Both the position numbers and the translations under genes were made by a program. From contig OW387148.1 of assembly GCA_936440205.1 (NCBI GenBank), positions 19,151,961 to 19,215,960 of the forward strand: 64,000 bases of DNA, in the 5' to 3' direction. The notes under the pieces are model-generated. The model was not told the origin of the DNA and searched no databases. It saw only the letters and a list, made by a program, of their open reading frames with translations. Shown here piece by piece: positions 1 to 10,510 of the stretch; within the stretch, counting starts at the first letter, position 1; every line of letters starts with the position of its first letter. Source of the stretch: Lepidonotus clava (taxonomy: Eukaryota > Annelida > Polychaeta > Phyllodocida > Polynoidae).

Positions 1-948
1 CAGGGTGTGACTGGAGTCCCGCTTCATGCCCGCCCCCTCGGGTACGTTGTTGTACATGAAGCCCTGGAGGGGCGTCCAGTCCTTCTTCCCGCCCCCCTGG
101 TCAGTGGAGAGGGCCCGACCCACGGGGATAAAGCACACTGACCCCCTCTCCCCCTGAGAGCTGAGAGACGCCGGGTCACCGTCCGGCCTCATTTGAAACG
201 CGCCAGAACTGTCGGCTGAGCACAGAGACGGGCGCGGCGACCCGTCGTCGCCAACGCCTGCATACCCATTTCCGCTTCCGCTGCCCCTTTTTCCGGTTCC
301 GCCGATGATGCCGCGACGGAATCTAGCCAGGAAACCGCTGCTGCCCTTTCTGGGCATTTCTGGTTCTGAAGTTATGGCCCCTGATGGCTCGCCAGTTGCA
401 TCAAGCATGGCGACCTCGGCGGGCATGGTGCTGTTGTGGCATAGGAGGTAGGGCATAGCGTTGATGATCTCTGTCTTACCGTAGGCGCCGTCATAACGCA
501 CGGCCAACGACGTGGTGGAGGGGCCGTCGCTGACTACCAGCGTAGTCTGGTTCTGGGTTAACTGAGTGGAGCATGACGTATGACTCTGTTCTGCCACGTG
601 GCGCACCTTTTTCTTGGCGCAGCAGTGCACGTAGACGCAGTGGGACACAATGTAAATGAGGATCACACTGGACGCCCCGATCAGAAACGGCGGCACCAGG
701 CCGTACTTGTTCGGGTCGCTGGGGCGGTTGGACTTCTTCTTGGGTCGCATGGTGGTCGACGACCCTGGAGGAGGCGGCCACCGTTCCCCTCCAATGGAGC
801 GTGACGTCGGCGATGGGGGGTCGCATGTGACGTCATGGTCGGCGTCACATGGAGGTTTGGTGTCGTCATCGCTCCCTCCAGCCTTGACCTGGGCCGCTAG
901 AAGCAAGGCTAAGTAGAAGAGAATAGGGGTGGGTGTCGGGGGCAACAT
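1..948 (-). CDS. 5' coding part of an uncharacterised single-pass (type I) membrane protein, running off the left edge
   Basis: The minus-strand frame is open from ATG at 948 to base 1 (316 codons, no stop), and the region is much more GC-rich than the DNA beyond it. Residues 1-23 look like a signal peptide: a short Pro/Thr start, then the hydrophobic run ILFYLALLLAAQV, then KA. Residues 24-81 are a short acidic and Pro-rich ectodomain with Cys34 and Cys42. Residues about 82-110 form one membrane span (YGLVPPFLIGASSVILIYIV, then a Cys/His-rich stretch) that ends in the stop-transfer cluster AKKKVR. The remaining 200 residues are a cytoplasmic tail rich in Ser, Gly and Arg, with a Gly-Ser-Gly run near residues 218-230. 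A possible acceptor (GTAG, 957-960) lies 8 nt before the ATG. I do not recognise the family. It could be a receptor or an adhesion or scaffold membrane protein. The exon is real with good confidence; its function is unknown. Confidence 0.8.
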   Translation of the reverse strand, partial: MLPPTPTPILFYLALLLAAQVKAGGSDDDTKPPCDADHDVTCDPPSPTSRSIGGERWPPPPGSSTTMRPKKKSNRPSDPNKYGLVPPFLIGASSVILIYIVSHCVYVHCCAKKKVRHVAEQSHTSCSTQLTQNQTTLVVSDGPSTTSLAVRYDGAYGKTEIINAMPYLLCHNSTMPAEVAMLDATGEPSGAITSEPEMPRKGSSGFLARFRRGIIGGTGKRGSGSGNGYAGVGDDGSPRPSLCSADSSGAFQMRPDGDPASLSSQGERGSVCFIPVGRALSTDQGGGKKDWTPLQGFMYNNVPEGAGMKRDSSHTL

Positions 949-1735
949 TGTTAAGGCTACCCCAGGAATGAACCAAAGATCGAATTCAGCATTGCCAAAA
1001 CTCGTAATGCTGTATAGTTTTGTGATAGGAAAGGCCTGTCTTTGTATGTCTAGGCCATGAACGAGGGAGTACGATCGGGTCGTGTAAAGTGTCATAAAGG
1101 CCACATGATTGAAATGTGTCCCAGGTAGACTACAATCGATGATTGCCTCTTATTGCGACCACTTCTCAATCCATAAGTATCATAGAGCATAGGCGGACAT
1201 TCGGTACATAATCCCTTTACTGATCATGATGATACATTGTACGCTCCTGGATGCTCCTTCAAAGAACCATGGTAGGTAGTAAGACGTGTAGGTTTAACTT
1301 CAGAGGCGTCCATTTCACAAGGTGACTACCAGTCCTCTTTTGGGTTAGATTAAACCTAACAGTGACACTGTGTCCATAGATTTAGATAAACTGGTTCAAA
1401 TGTCAACAGGTATCAACAAATCCTCATGAACAGGCATTTAATTTGCAACCGTAAGGCTTATCTTAAAGATTTATGGTTCCTTTTAGAGGGTGCACCACAA
1501 TAACTTTTTTTTTTTAAATTTCTAACAGTGGAGTTGCGGCAGTAAATTCAGGCACTATTCCATATCCATTAAATCCACTTTTGACGCACCTTACATGACT
1601 CACAACTTTAACTCCAGGTAAAATGACCCCGAAGGCACGCACAAACATCAGCCACAATGTTCACTATAGCCTCCATGCAGTGCGTCGCTTGTCTGCTAAT
1701 ATTGTCCCTTCTGTACAGGTCACTGCTCCTGTCGG
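949..1735. other. Non-coding: probable intron between the two candidate exons
   Basis: AT-rich with stops in all frames. It contains a short T-run near 1505-1516 and nothing else I can name. If the two minus-strand exons belong together, this is their intron. Confidence 0.4.
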
Positions 1736-1827
1736 TTACTCCTGAGCCTGACCGGCCTGGCTGATGGCAGTGCTCTTAGTGGTGACATGGACTGGCCGCC
1801 AGTTGTTCCCAACACGAGTCAACTCAC

Positions 1828-2065
1828 CAAGTAGCGTCACCGCAGCAGCGGCAGCAGCAGCAACATCTACTACTACTGTAGCTTCCTGCGGCCCCTCTCT
1901 CACCAGACCCTGCCCACCCAGCCCCGCCGTCACCACTCCCTCCGTCTGAACCTCCTCCCCTGCGGCAGCCGTTACAGCCAGTGGCGAGCCGTCCCTGCCA
2001 CTGTCAAGCCCATCCTCACCATGCTGCGCCAAGCTGTCAATGGCAGTTGCCATAGAAACAGCCAT
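1828..2065 (-). CDS. Candidate upstream coding exon (Ala/Gly/Val-rich), 79 codons plus one base
   Basis: A GC-rich minus-strand frame starts at ATG 2065, with an in-frame TGA four codons upstream, and runs to a strong splice-donor match (GTGAGT, 1827-1822). If unspliced it would continue to a stop at 1736. The predicted peptide is acidic and small-residue rich, with an eight-Ala run from a GCN tract near 1848-1862, and has no domain I recognise. The donor leaves one base (phase 1). Joining it to the acceptor at 957/956 gives an in-frame fusion with the membrane-protein exon: codons for Ala-Leu-Thr, then that exon's ATG. This would bury the signal peptide, so the block could instead be a 5' UTR with an upstream ORF, an alternative N-terminus, or a non-coding promoter patch. 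Confidence 0.35.
2046..2059. promoter_or_regulatory. X-box-like (RFX) motif
   Basis: GTTGCCATAGAAAC fits the RFX consensus of two half-sites around a 2-bp spacer. It sits next to a CCAAT word (about 2127-2131) at the 5' edge of the GC-rich block, which suggests promoter activity for the minus-strand gene. Single-motif evidence only. Confidence 0.3.
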
Positions 2066-2165
2066 GCTTGGCCATCAAAGCAGGCTCTATGCATGGAACC
2101 GCGGCCACTCTGTGGTTGGGCAGGTGCCAATAGGGAATGACTAACAAAAGTAGGAAGTCAAGTCA

Positions 2166-3406
2166 GGGAAGGGTTCTTGTAAAGAAAATCAACAGGCTCT
2201 TCTCTTTGAATTAGCAAACTGGCCTACTTCGTCTTGTGGGAGTGCTAGGCATAATATGGCTTCATATGTTTGTCCTATCTCATTACATATATGTGATATT
2301 ACATTGTGAGGAAGGATGTCCCAGGGTAACTACTTAGTTGGCTTAGTTGTCATGGTAACGTTAAAGTGCTCCCTTTTAGAGAGAAGCCCCCTGGTAGGGT
2401 AAGTGTGAGTTGTCACCTGAATTGGGCGCAGCTCACTGAGAGCTCAATGCCCGCTGCTGAGTACTGCTAATGGTGTTTTTGAGTCGGACCTAGATTCATA
2501 GATCCAGGCTAGAAATCCCAGACATCTATGTTGCATGACACGCAACTTTTAGCTTATGAAGAGAGGTAGAAAAATTAAATGCAATGGGGAAGCAACATAA
2601 ACTTATAATATAAGACATAGGTCCTCATGAGAAGTCGACATGACAAACTAAGTGATAACTGCCTTTTTCTAATTTTGGTATACGACATGAGCATTTCAAT
2701 CTAGAACATTTCTGAAACTGTAAATCCTGCTGCCAAGGCCGCTCTCTCGGTGCTGCCTAGATTACAGGAGAATTCGATTACTACTACTCCATCCCTTTTC
2801 AGTTCGGCCTGGGACTGTCTAGTCGTCTCGTTCTCAATCCCAGCCATGCATTCCAAGCAACAGGCCAAAAGAAAAGGACCCACCTTTAATGAACTGTCTG
2901 TTTATGGATTTGACGACCATGCGACAGGCTTGAGAGCAGCTGCAGTGTGCTTTCAATGCTTTAAATAGGAGGGGGCACAGATGGAGCGATGTCCGGTAAG
3001 GTTGGAATGAAATGTACTAAAACGCAATTGTAATTGCTTTGCACCTAACCAGACTGACACTGGAAATAATTAATCAAATCAATGGACAACAAAATAATGT
3101 CATGTTACTTCTATACTTTGACTATTCATGAATTCTATTGGTAGGAGCCATTCAACAGCAGCACAAGTAACTATATGTTATTTAGGCGAAAAGAGCTCAG
3201 TAATATGCCATTCGACGTGGGCAGAAAGACAATTTCAGATAGCGCTAGTTCTATATCGATACGATTGTATCAGAAGGCAGTTCCTGCATCAGGGCTGGAG
3301 GTCAGTGTGCCCACAGAGTAAGGGCAAGTACGTGGTATAGTAGGGTGAAAAGTAAGTTAGAGAGCGCACTTTATATTACTAGTTTTACTAAAACCGGATT
3401 GCTGTT
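2166..3406. other. Non-coding stretch, nothing recognised
   Basis: Mixed AT-rich sequence with only short chance frames on both strands. I see no repeat or RNA gene. Confidence 0.5.
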
Positions 3407-3579
3407 TTAACCCTTTAGACCCCAAAGTTTGCATTCATGGATTGCTTGATTTCACCAAGATTTCCATGGATTTCCTTCCGGATTTCACTAAATTCCTTTT
3501 AATTGAAGAAGTTCAAAGGCTAACAGATTCCTATTAATGTGCGCTATAGACACGGCCGGATTGGAGTCTAAAGGGTTAA
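3407..3579. mobile_element. piggyBac-like MITE, copy A
   Basis: The element at 3411-3575 (165 bp) is flanked on both sides by TTAA, the target duplicated by piggyBac-type transposases. Its ends are inverted: CCCTTTAGACCCCAA on the left and, read on the other strand, CCCTTTAGACTCCAA on the right. The interior has repeated GGAAATC-type words on the minus strand. It has no coding capacity, so it is non-autonomous. A second, longer copy in the opposite orientation lies at 14761-15370. Confidence 0.75.
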
Positions 3580-5240
3580 ATCGTTCTTTCATGAATAAGT
3601 GCCTGGTGCATTATGATTTCGGAAAATTGTAAATAATTGATTTGATTATCACTTCGACTTCTTGGAGAAGACTGTAAAAACGTTGAAAAAATGTTGATCA
3701 TACAAACTGATATTATCTGATTTATTAAATGAATCTAAGATATTGTCCAGAACACCGTCGTCGAGTCTACGTCTAGCCGAAACAAAAATGAGAACTGCTT
3801 GTTTTAGCAAAATAACAATGCAGTTTCAGACAATTCATAAAACCCATTATTGTGTCGCAAAGTAATTCCAGTCCGAAATGGGCTTCTTGTCAAAATCCCC
3901 AGGTCCGAAGCCGCTTCCGAGAGTTTTCTGTCAGATACTCATCAGGATAAAAATAATTGTCAATGGGAATTTTCTCCATTAACTTACGCGTCTGCTTCAA
4001 CGCCAATCAACCACATAGTTTTACACTATGCAGACATTAAACCGAAAGGCTATTCAGGCATAATGCTGGGTAAATAAAGATCATTTTGGGATTTCTCTTT
4101 TTGAAAATACCAAAACACATTAGACTCTGGGCATTGCCAAAGCAAAATCCTCTAAACATGGAACTGTGTCAAGGAAATCCGAGTTGATTTGGGCCTAAGT
4201 TACCCTCAGCAAAAAACGGTTGGTTATAACTTGATGGTTTTATTCCCAATTTAGTGGTCGATTCAGGAAGATTCCTTTTTTACAAGAGCCCAATAGTTTC
4301 ATGTAACATGATTAGGCATACAATGTGCTTACATTTACATGTACATGCATTGGATTCCCTGATTGATCTACAATATGGACCATCCTGTATATTTGCACGA
4401 TTGACCTAATTCATGATTAAGGTATCTCCAATTGTAAAGTCAGGCTTTCACCGACAAATCATCATCAGTCTTCAAAGCGTGAGAAGGAAAGGCAAATAAA
4501 ACGTGTGAAAGGGAATTGCCAAGACAATAAGAGGATTACATCAATTAGCTCTGTCCGCTGCCGATGAGGGCGCTGTTTGTAAACACGTGGCGTTGTGTCT
4601 CGATCTTTGATCGGCTGGATTGAGTTATGGCTGTCGTTCGATTGGCACATCATAGAGAACAAAAACGAGGTCAGGAAGTAGGACGCCAGACATCGATGCA
4701 TTTTTATATTCCAACTGGCTACATGCTGAGAGTATTGCAGTGCTGAATGAGAAAAGAAAACAATTGTTTGATATTCTCTTGCTGATGACGTTAGATTATA
4801 TCCAACATGTGCAACGTCAGCATTGCCTACTCAACAACGTCCTATTGAACGTGCAACGTCAGCTGTACTTGAATCCCACGATTGCGACCTGTTAACGAAA
4901 ATATATTATGTAGAGATATAATATAGAATATCCGTATGAGGCAATGTATTTTCTACCGTCTACTTACAAAGCAAGCCTACCACACATCAGTACTTTTCTC
5001 CTGGATGGGCAAAATTATTGCTTTCCATTTATACCCTGTTGCATCGCATTAGTCTAAAAGATGTGACAAAATCCAAGCCTTCCACATAAATTGAATCGGT
5101 CTAATCCTGGATTCAACAAAGGCGTCATCTCTCGACTCACAGAGACAAACCAGTGCTTATCCCAGTGCCTTAAATAATGCGCAGATCGTGGTATGAATGG
5201 AGTGTGCCTGTGAGGGCGGTAGAGGAGCAGCAGACAGGGC
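3580..5240. other. Non-coding stretch with a short direct repeat
   Basis: AT-rich with no exon recognised. GTGCAACGTCAGC occurs twice near 4807-4864, about 44 bp apart. Nothing else stands out. Confidence 0.45.
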
Positions 5241-5400
5241 TGAGGCGTGAGATACCTGCTGATTTGGTGGTATTTATACCCTACAGCCCGGGGCCGGGGC
5301 TCCCCTTGGGGGTCCCTGGGGCGAGATGAAGACTAACATTATACAGCACGCCGGCCACTATTACAGCAGGGAGGGGGCACTCCATTTTATCTCTAAGTTG
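5241..5400 (-). promoter_or_regulatory. Possible TATA promoter next to a G/C-rich block (minus strand)
   Basis: On the minus strand a very C/G-rich block (about 5286-5322) is followed by TATAAATA (5278-5271), and a pyrimidine-flanked CA lies about 30 nt further on near 5248. This layout resembles a TATA core promoter facing the left-edge gene. No open reading frame follows directly, so the transcript would have to be a 5' UTR exon or non-coding. Confidence 0.25.
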
Positions 5401-5939
5401 AACTTGAAATATTGAAAAATATTATCATTTTGTCAATGCACGCATGCATGGAGCATGGTGTCTGGTCTTAATAACAGTACTCATAATTAGTGACCGGCGT
5501 AGAACATAAAAAGACCTGTCATTCCCAAGTGACCATGTGGGGGAGTTTCCGGAAGGGACAACTACGAATTTCAAAAGGTAAAACAGAATGCAATGTTTAA
5601 GGTATTGTGCTCTGTTCTTATGTAGGGCTGAACGATTGGTATGGTGTGATGGCAATGCATAGTGTAGTAGACTACTTTGTCTCAAGCTGACATCTGGTTT
5701 TGATGCTGTTTCCAGAATAAATGGTATCCTCAGCGACCGGTGCATTAGCCAACATGGCTTCTGAGACGTCCGCAAACCTTTTAGATGGATGTCCACACTA
5801 ACGGTTGTTTACACGACGTCACATATGGTAGATGGGCTTTGTAAGTGATAAAAATGGAATACACTTAAGCCCATTGTCCCGTGCAATGTTTCATGAACTT
5901 CCTTGAACATTATGTAAGAATCGCAAACATTGAAGATTT
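5401..5939. other. Non-coding stretch, nothing recognised
   Basis: AT-rich. A 123-codon minus-strand frame at 5425-5796 has no recognisable domain and is probably chance. Confidence 0.4.
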
Positions 5940-5940
5940 G

Positions 5941-6402
5941 TTTTTTCTTTTTTTGAATATGTTTATTGAATATCTTCAGACAAATCTGTTCTTCCATGTA
6001 CAAATTATCATTTCATCACAATCATTTAATCGTACATTGGCAACAATCATCTAATCTCCATTTCCATATACTACTATAACATGTCGCTTGTACAACAGGA
6101 CCAATCGACTACACATAATCACTTCATCATTACTTTTAACAATTGCACTGTGAAATAAAATAAGGCAACGTTACACAGAAAGGCAAGGGTCTTAGAATGT
6201 AGGACTAGGTACCACAGAGCCAAGTCCTTTCTCAGAATACACATGTGTAGATGACCAATGCTGGAGGCGCTGTGGAAAAACAATCCGATCCCAGGTGGGT
6301 TTTTTTTCCAGCACAGTACCCCCTCCATTACCGATAGCTGAATCGGCCGGGGCACTTCGATAGGGATCTTTATCATGCGGAGTGCGCCTCACTGTTACCA
6401 CT
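5941..6402 (-). mobile_element. Poly(A)-tailed 3' end of a retroposed sequence (LINE-like or processed copy)
   Basis: Read on the minus strand, a GC-richer segment (about 6402-6240) with a short open frame leads into an AT-rich, UTR-like stretch. That stretch contains AATAAA (5967-5962) followed after a few bases by a genome-encoded A-rich tail (5954-5941). A tail after a poly(A) signal indicates reverse transcription of an mRNA or of a LINE transcript. The frame translates to a peptide (about 6401-6192) I cannot place in a LINE ORF2. The 5' boundary and target duplication were not found, so 6402 is approximate. Confidence 0.4.
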
Positions 6403-7196
6403 CATCATGCCTTATTCCAATATCTGTCAAATTGACACATATCTCTCTCCGGGTTTGTTATATCATCAATGGGCTCATGCATCATCGTGGCATGGATGCG
6501 GGAGGTGTAAGACTGGTTGTGAGGTGACCATAAAATTGGACATTGTTGAAGGGAGTAAGAAAAGAAAAAGAGAATTTCTAAAGGTTTTGTAAGAGGAAAA
6601 ATATACACTTTGGCTAACAGTAAATACTCGCACACATACATACACGTATGGGTTTCTAGAAGGAAAACTACACATTGGTAACACACATACATACACACAC
6701 CAGTCTGGACTGGCCCCGAATTAAAGTGATATTTTTGACAAGGTATAAATGGTGAATGAATAACACCCAATGATATATTAGGAGAACCAATAACCCTTCA
6801 ACCATCCTGCATTTATTAACGAATGCAACGTATTGTGAAGCACTACATTAAATGCACGTACGAAGTACAGCTGTAGCGAATCGAAATTCATAAAGGTAAT
6901 TCATATAGAACTAACAATAGAATAATGTGCTATGCTGGTTTAATATTGTATGAAACACATATTAGTGAATGGAATCATTTTGATCATAATGCATTTCATC
7001 GAATGACAAAAGCACACATTTTTCATTGACGACAATAATCTTTTCTGCTTTACAAATCACAATATAAACCCGTGGGAGTGCAAGCGTAATAGATTATTAC
7101 CATGGAAACTAAACCCCCTAGAAAAATAGAAACTATATCAATTAGATGGTGGGATTTAGCCAGCAATAAAACAGTCAGAACAAATTCAGTGATGTC
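6403..7196. other. Non-coding stretch, nothing recognised
   Basis: AT-rich with some CACATACATACA-type simple sequence near 6630-6700. No gene or element boundary seen. Confidence 0.4.
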
Positions 7197-7405
7197 TAAA
7201 GCCCCATACCCACTAGGCGATTTGGGCCTCGTCACCCACCACTATATTGAAATGGACATGTTTGATAAAATCGTTGGGCGAATCGTAGGGCGATTTTCCC
7301 GGCAATTCAGATCAAACATGTACATTTTAATACACCATACTGACAGGCGATCAGGGGAAAATACAATAGCCAAGGCCCCAATTGCCTAGTGGGTATGGAT
7401 CTTAA
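7197..7405. mobile_element. PIF/Harbinger-like MITE, ATACCCACTAG family, copy A
   Basis: The element spans 7200-7402 (203 bp) between TAA duplications (7197-7199 and 7403-7405). Inverted ends: AGCCCCATACCCACTAGGC on the left, and AGATCCATACCCACTAGGC for the right end read on the other strand. The similarity of the arms continues into a GGGCC/GGGGCC word. The interior carries repeats of GGGCGA-type words. It has no coding capacity. A 3-bp TWA duplication with short inverted ends is the PIF/Harbinger signature. The family has a second copy at 53187-53331. Confidence 0.8.
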
Positions 7406-9460
7406 GCATCAAACTTTCGTAGAATAAGAATAATAAAAAGTAAAGAGGCCCGGTTTCATCAAGGAATGGGAGTTGCTCTTCACTAATTGTAATTAGTAAC
7501 GAATTTGGATTTACCTGCATGCTTAATCAGAATCTTGTAATTTGAATTCCCTAGTGCACTTCGTAATTACATCAATGATCGTTAATAGATAGGGGAACGC
7601 CCACTTCCCCTCTGGTCAGAAGTAATAAATTGCATATTTAAAGTGCACTCAGAATCTGCTACTGTTAATAACCTACTATGGGGGTGTATGACAGATGAAA
7701 CATCTTTTAATTCTCCTAATCAATTAAGGACATTAAACATTAAGTGTGACAAGGTTCCCGACGCACTCATCCTAGCGGAGATACCGTAATTCAGACAGAA
7801 AAAAACGGACTGGAAAACTCGGTTATGCAGAAAATGTATCTTTTTCTCAACTTGTATGCAATTTCAGAACCTACGCGTTTAAATCCAACAAGGCCGAGGG
7901 ATGGGATCAAAAAAATAATGGGGAAAAATAGCACATTCAATATGTGCCAGTTAAAGCAACTAATTTAGTGTTTGAAACAAGTTCAATAGCAATAAAAGTA
8001 TGAAAATCTATACAATCTGAAGAGAACGTCCTCGAATCAGATTTCTGGAAAGAAGATTAAGTCAATAATTATTATGTCATGTAGGAATATCGTTTTGTTC
8101 TAATATAATGGCGCTTATTAAACCAATACTTTGCTTTCCATAATTATTGATCACCCCGACCTTGATTGGACCCACACGTATTAATTTCCAACTCTTGTCC
8201 GAGCCTTATCACATGCAATCTCCCGAGTTACTCCTAAATTACGCTGACATTCATTAAAAGCATGTCAGATAAGAAATTATTTAAAACGCCTTTGCTTTGA
8301 CCTTTCCCTATTTTTTGGCCAAGTAATAAGAGTCTGGGGCGGCGTCGATATGTCCCACCCTGGGCCCCATTGATCACGATGGGCCGAAGTGATAAGGGCC
8401 GGCCGGGGGGAAAGGGTCACTTGTGTTGTCTTGTTTGCAGTCCCGGCCAGCAATGGCGGCTGTCTAGGACCTCTAGGCCAGGGGAAATATCGATTCGACT
8501 TCCCCCACACACAAGAACCTGCTCTAACGTTGTTTAGACTCGTGTATGAATAAGGGTCGAATAGACAAATTCATCGTCAAAGTTGTATTGCCAATCTAAT
8601 CAAGTTGTCTTTGTATTGATGTGTTGAGGACCGCAATTAATATACTGCCCAGCGTTTGAATCTTCATCTAATACATTAGAATGCAAAAATCTACCAGGAG
8701 AGTAGAGTAGCCCTGGGAACCTAGTATTTATATTTTTACTGTATACTTTAAAATAGGCAATACTGGTGATCCGAAATGTTTCTTGAACGTACCATTCCTT
8801 GCCCCCGTTTCAATAATGAGTTATACCAAGAGCCGTGTTTATCCTGCGGTGATTTATAACATTGGCTGAGAGTGTTGTACTAACTCTCATGGCATGGGCT
8901 CCTTCCTCCAGCGACCTTTTCCCTGCCAGTGGATAAAGTATGGCCTGTATGAGAGGGGGGTCGGGTGGAGAGGGGCTGGGCTGAATGGGAGGTGGGGAGG
9001 GACACGACTTGCCCAGATAAGTGTTTGCAGAGCACAGCCAACCTCAATTTAATGCCCCTTCATGGTGAGCAACGGGACCCTGGACGAGAATAAAGAGCAA
9101 AATAAAGAGCAAATTAAAAAAGCACCAACAGAAAAAAAGATGAATACAAAAGAATTGCATTATCAAACTATTGATTAGTGGGCTTTCGCTAAAGCTCCGT
9201 TGTTATAAGTATTATGCGTAGGCCTTGTCAAATATCCAGTAGTGTAGAGGCAAATTCATTCTCGTGCTTTGAAATCAGAAACCATAACCTTTATGAAATA
9301 TCAAATATAGGGTTCATTATAAGTCTGAACAACAGCGGATCTCCGGATCTCCCCTACCCACCAGAACAGACATAGATAGAATGAAGAATATTGTGTCTTT
9401 TTCCAGACAGCAGACATGGAGAACCTCTGCCAGCCATCTGATACCCCTGGAGCCTTTCTC
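7406..9460. other. Non-coding stretch with two GC-richer patches
   Basis: Mostly AT-rich. GC-rich patches at about 8330-8500 and 8880-9060 (the latter G-rich, followed by CAGATAAG, a GATA-factor word) stand out from their surroundings and could be regulatory or conserved non-coding. A pyrimidine-AG acceptor-like site sits near 8440, but no frame follows it. Confidence 0.3.
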
Positions 9461-9462
9461 CA

Positions 9463-9606
9463 TCCTTTGTTTGTAACCCTTGTTGTCAGCCTTTATTGTC
9501 ATCCCTTGTTGTTGACCAACCATTGTTGCCAACCCTTGTTTGCACCCTTAGTTGATGGCTTATGTTGATGATCCTTGTTGGGCACTTTTTCGATTACCTT
9601 GTTGTT
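9463..9606. repeat. Degenerate minisatellite, about 13-bp unit
   Basis: Successive units resemble CCTTGTTGTCANC with length and base variation, for example CCTTTGTTTGTAAC, CCTTGTTGTCAGC, CTTTATTGTCATC and CATTGTTGCCAAC. The array thins out towards 9606. Confidence 0.65.
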
Positions 9607-10054
9607 CTCATTTGCCCTTTAGAACTATTTGGAGTCAGCACTCTTCCATTTCATGTGTGTCCTGTATCACCTACTTCCAACGCCCCCAACCTTTTTACAC
9701 CCCACGGGAATTGATACATATACCTCAGACCGACATGTCATAACTGCGAGTTACGAAACGTTTCTGGGAAATTTCTCATATCTACCTGACTACATGTAGG
9801 TTGATAGTGGTAATCAACAGTCTAGTTTCAGGCGACTAGCAAATTACACACCTCGTCGTATTTCCTAATATATGTTGCTCCCTGATAGCCAAGACATTTG
9901 CCGGCCCATTTGTCAACGCAGACACATAATCTCTTGTGCAGTCCCTCCCATAGGCGCAAAATAAAATCAACCACAAATTGTACTTCTAATCACTGACTAA
10001 TGCAGTGATCAGCTAGACAAGATGGCAACTATTCAAACAGGTTGCAGAACAGGT

Positions 10055-10510
10055 TGGGAGGAAGCAACCAATGGGTTGAGAGGAGGTAGCCAATGCCTTG
10101 AGGGACTCCTTAGGCCAGCCATGGAAATTCGCTGATGTTGTTCCAAATACCAAATGGATATTGTTCCAAATATAAAATGTATATGCCAAATCCTTTGTTT
10201 TGTAGTATGAGTTGGGTTTAAAAGAATACAATGCCAGCCAACGCTTTTCCCAAGAAAGTGTAAACTGAGTGAACTCATTTTTATTTGTGTATTGCAAACT
10301 TCAAACCAAATGGAAATAGTAATGAAATTATTTGAGTCCTGGATTCAGGAAAATATCGGTAAAATCCCAGGGTTTGGAATTTTCTACATATTTACGCCAA
10401 GGCTGCACTTTCCATTCAACACTGTGACCAATAGCTCGGGAGGAAGCCAGCAAAAGCTTAGGAGGAAGCCACTCCCAATCCTACAATGGCTAGGGAGGAG
10501 GCCACCAACG
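10055..10510. repeat. Scattered GGGAGGAAGCC-type direct repeats
   Basis: Words like GGGAGGAAGC-ACCAAT and AGGAGGTAGCCAAT occur near 10055-10105 and recur as GGAGGAAGCCAG, AGGAGGAAGCCAC and GAGGAGGCCACC near 10438-10507. The intervening 330 bp is AT-rich. This may be a degenerate tandem array split by an insertion, or two ends of an unclassified element. Confidence 0.35.

Noticed and set aside
491-826. 111-codon minus-strand frame and plus-strand frames within 580-916
   Set aside because: They overlap, in other frames, the much longer 316-codon frame with signal peptide and membrane span, and are its shadows.
1764-1949. Plus-strand Thr/Ser/Ala-rich frame
   Set aside because: Antisense shadow of the GC-rich minus-strand block, which has the donor and an upstream stop.
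9463-9606. Possible CRISPR-like spaced repeats
   Set aside because: Units are contiguous and degenerate with no unique spacers, and the genome is eukaryotic.
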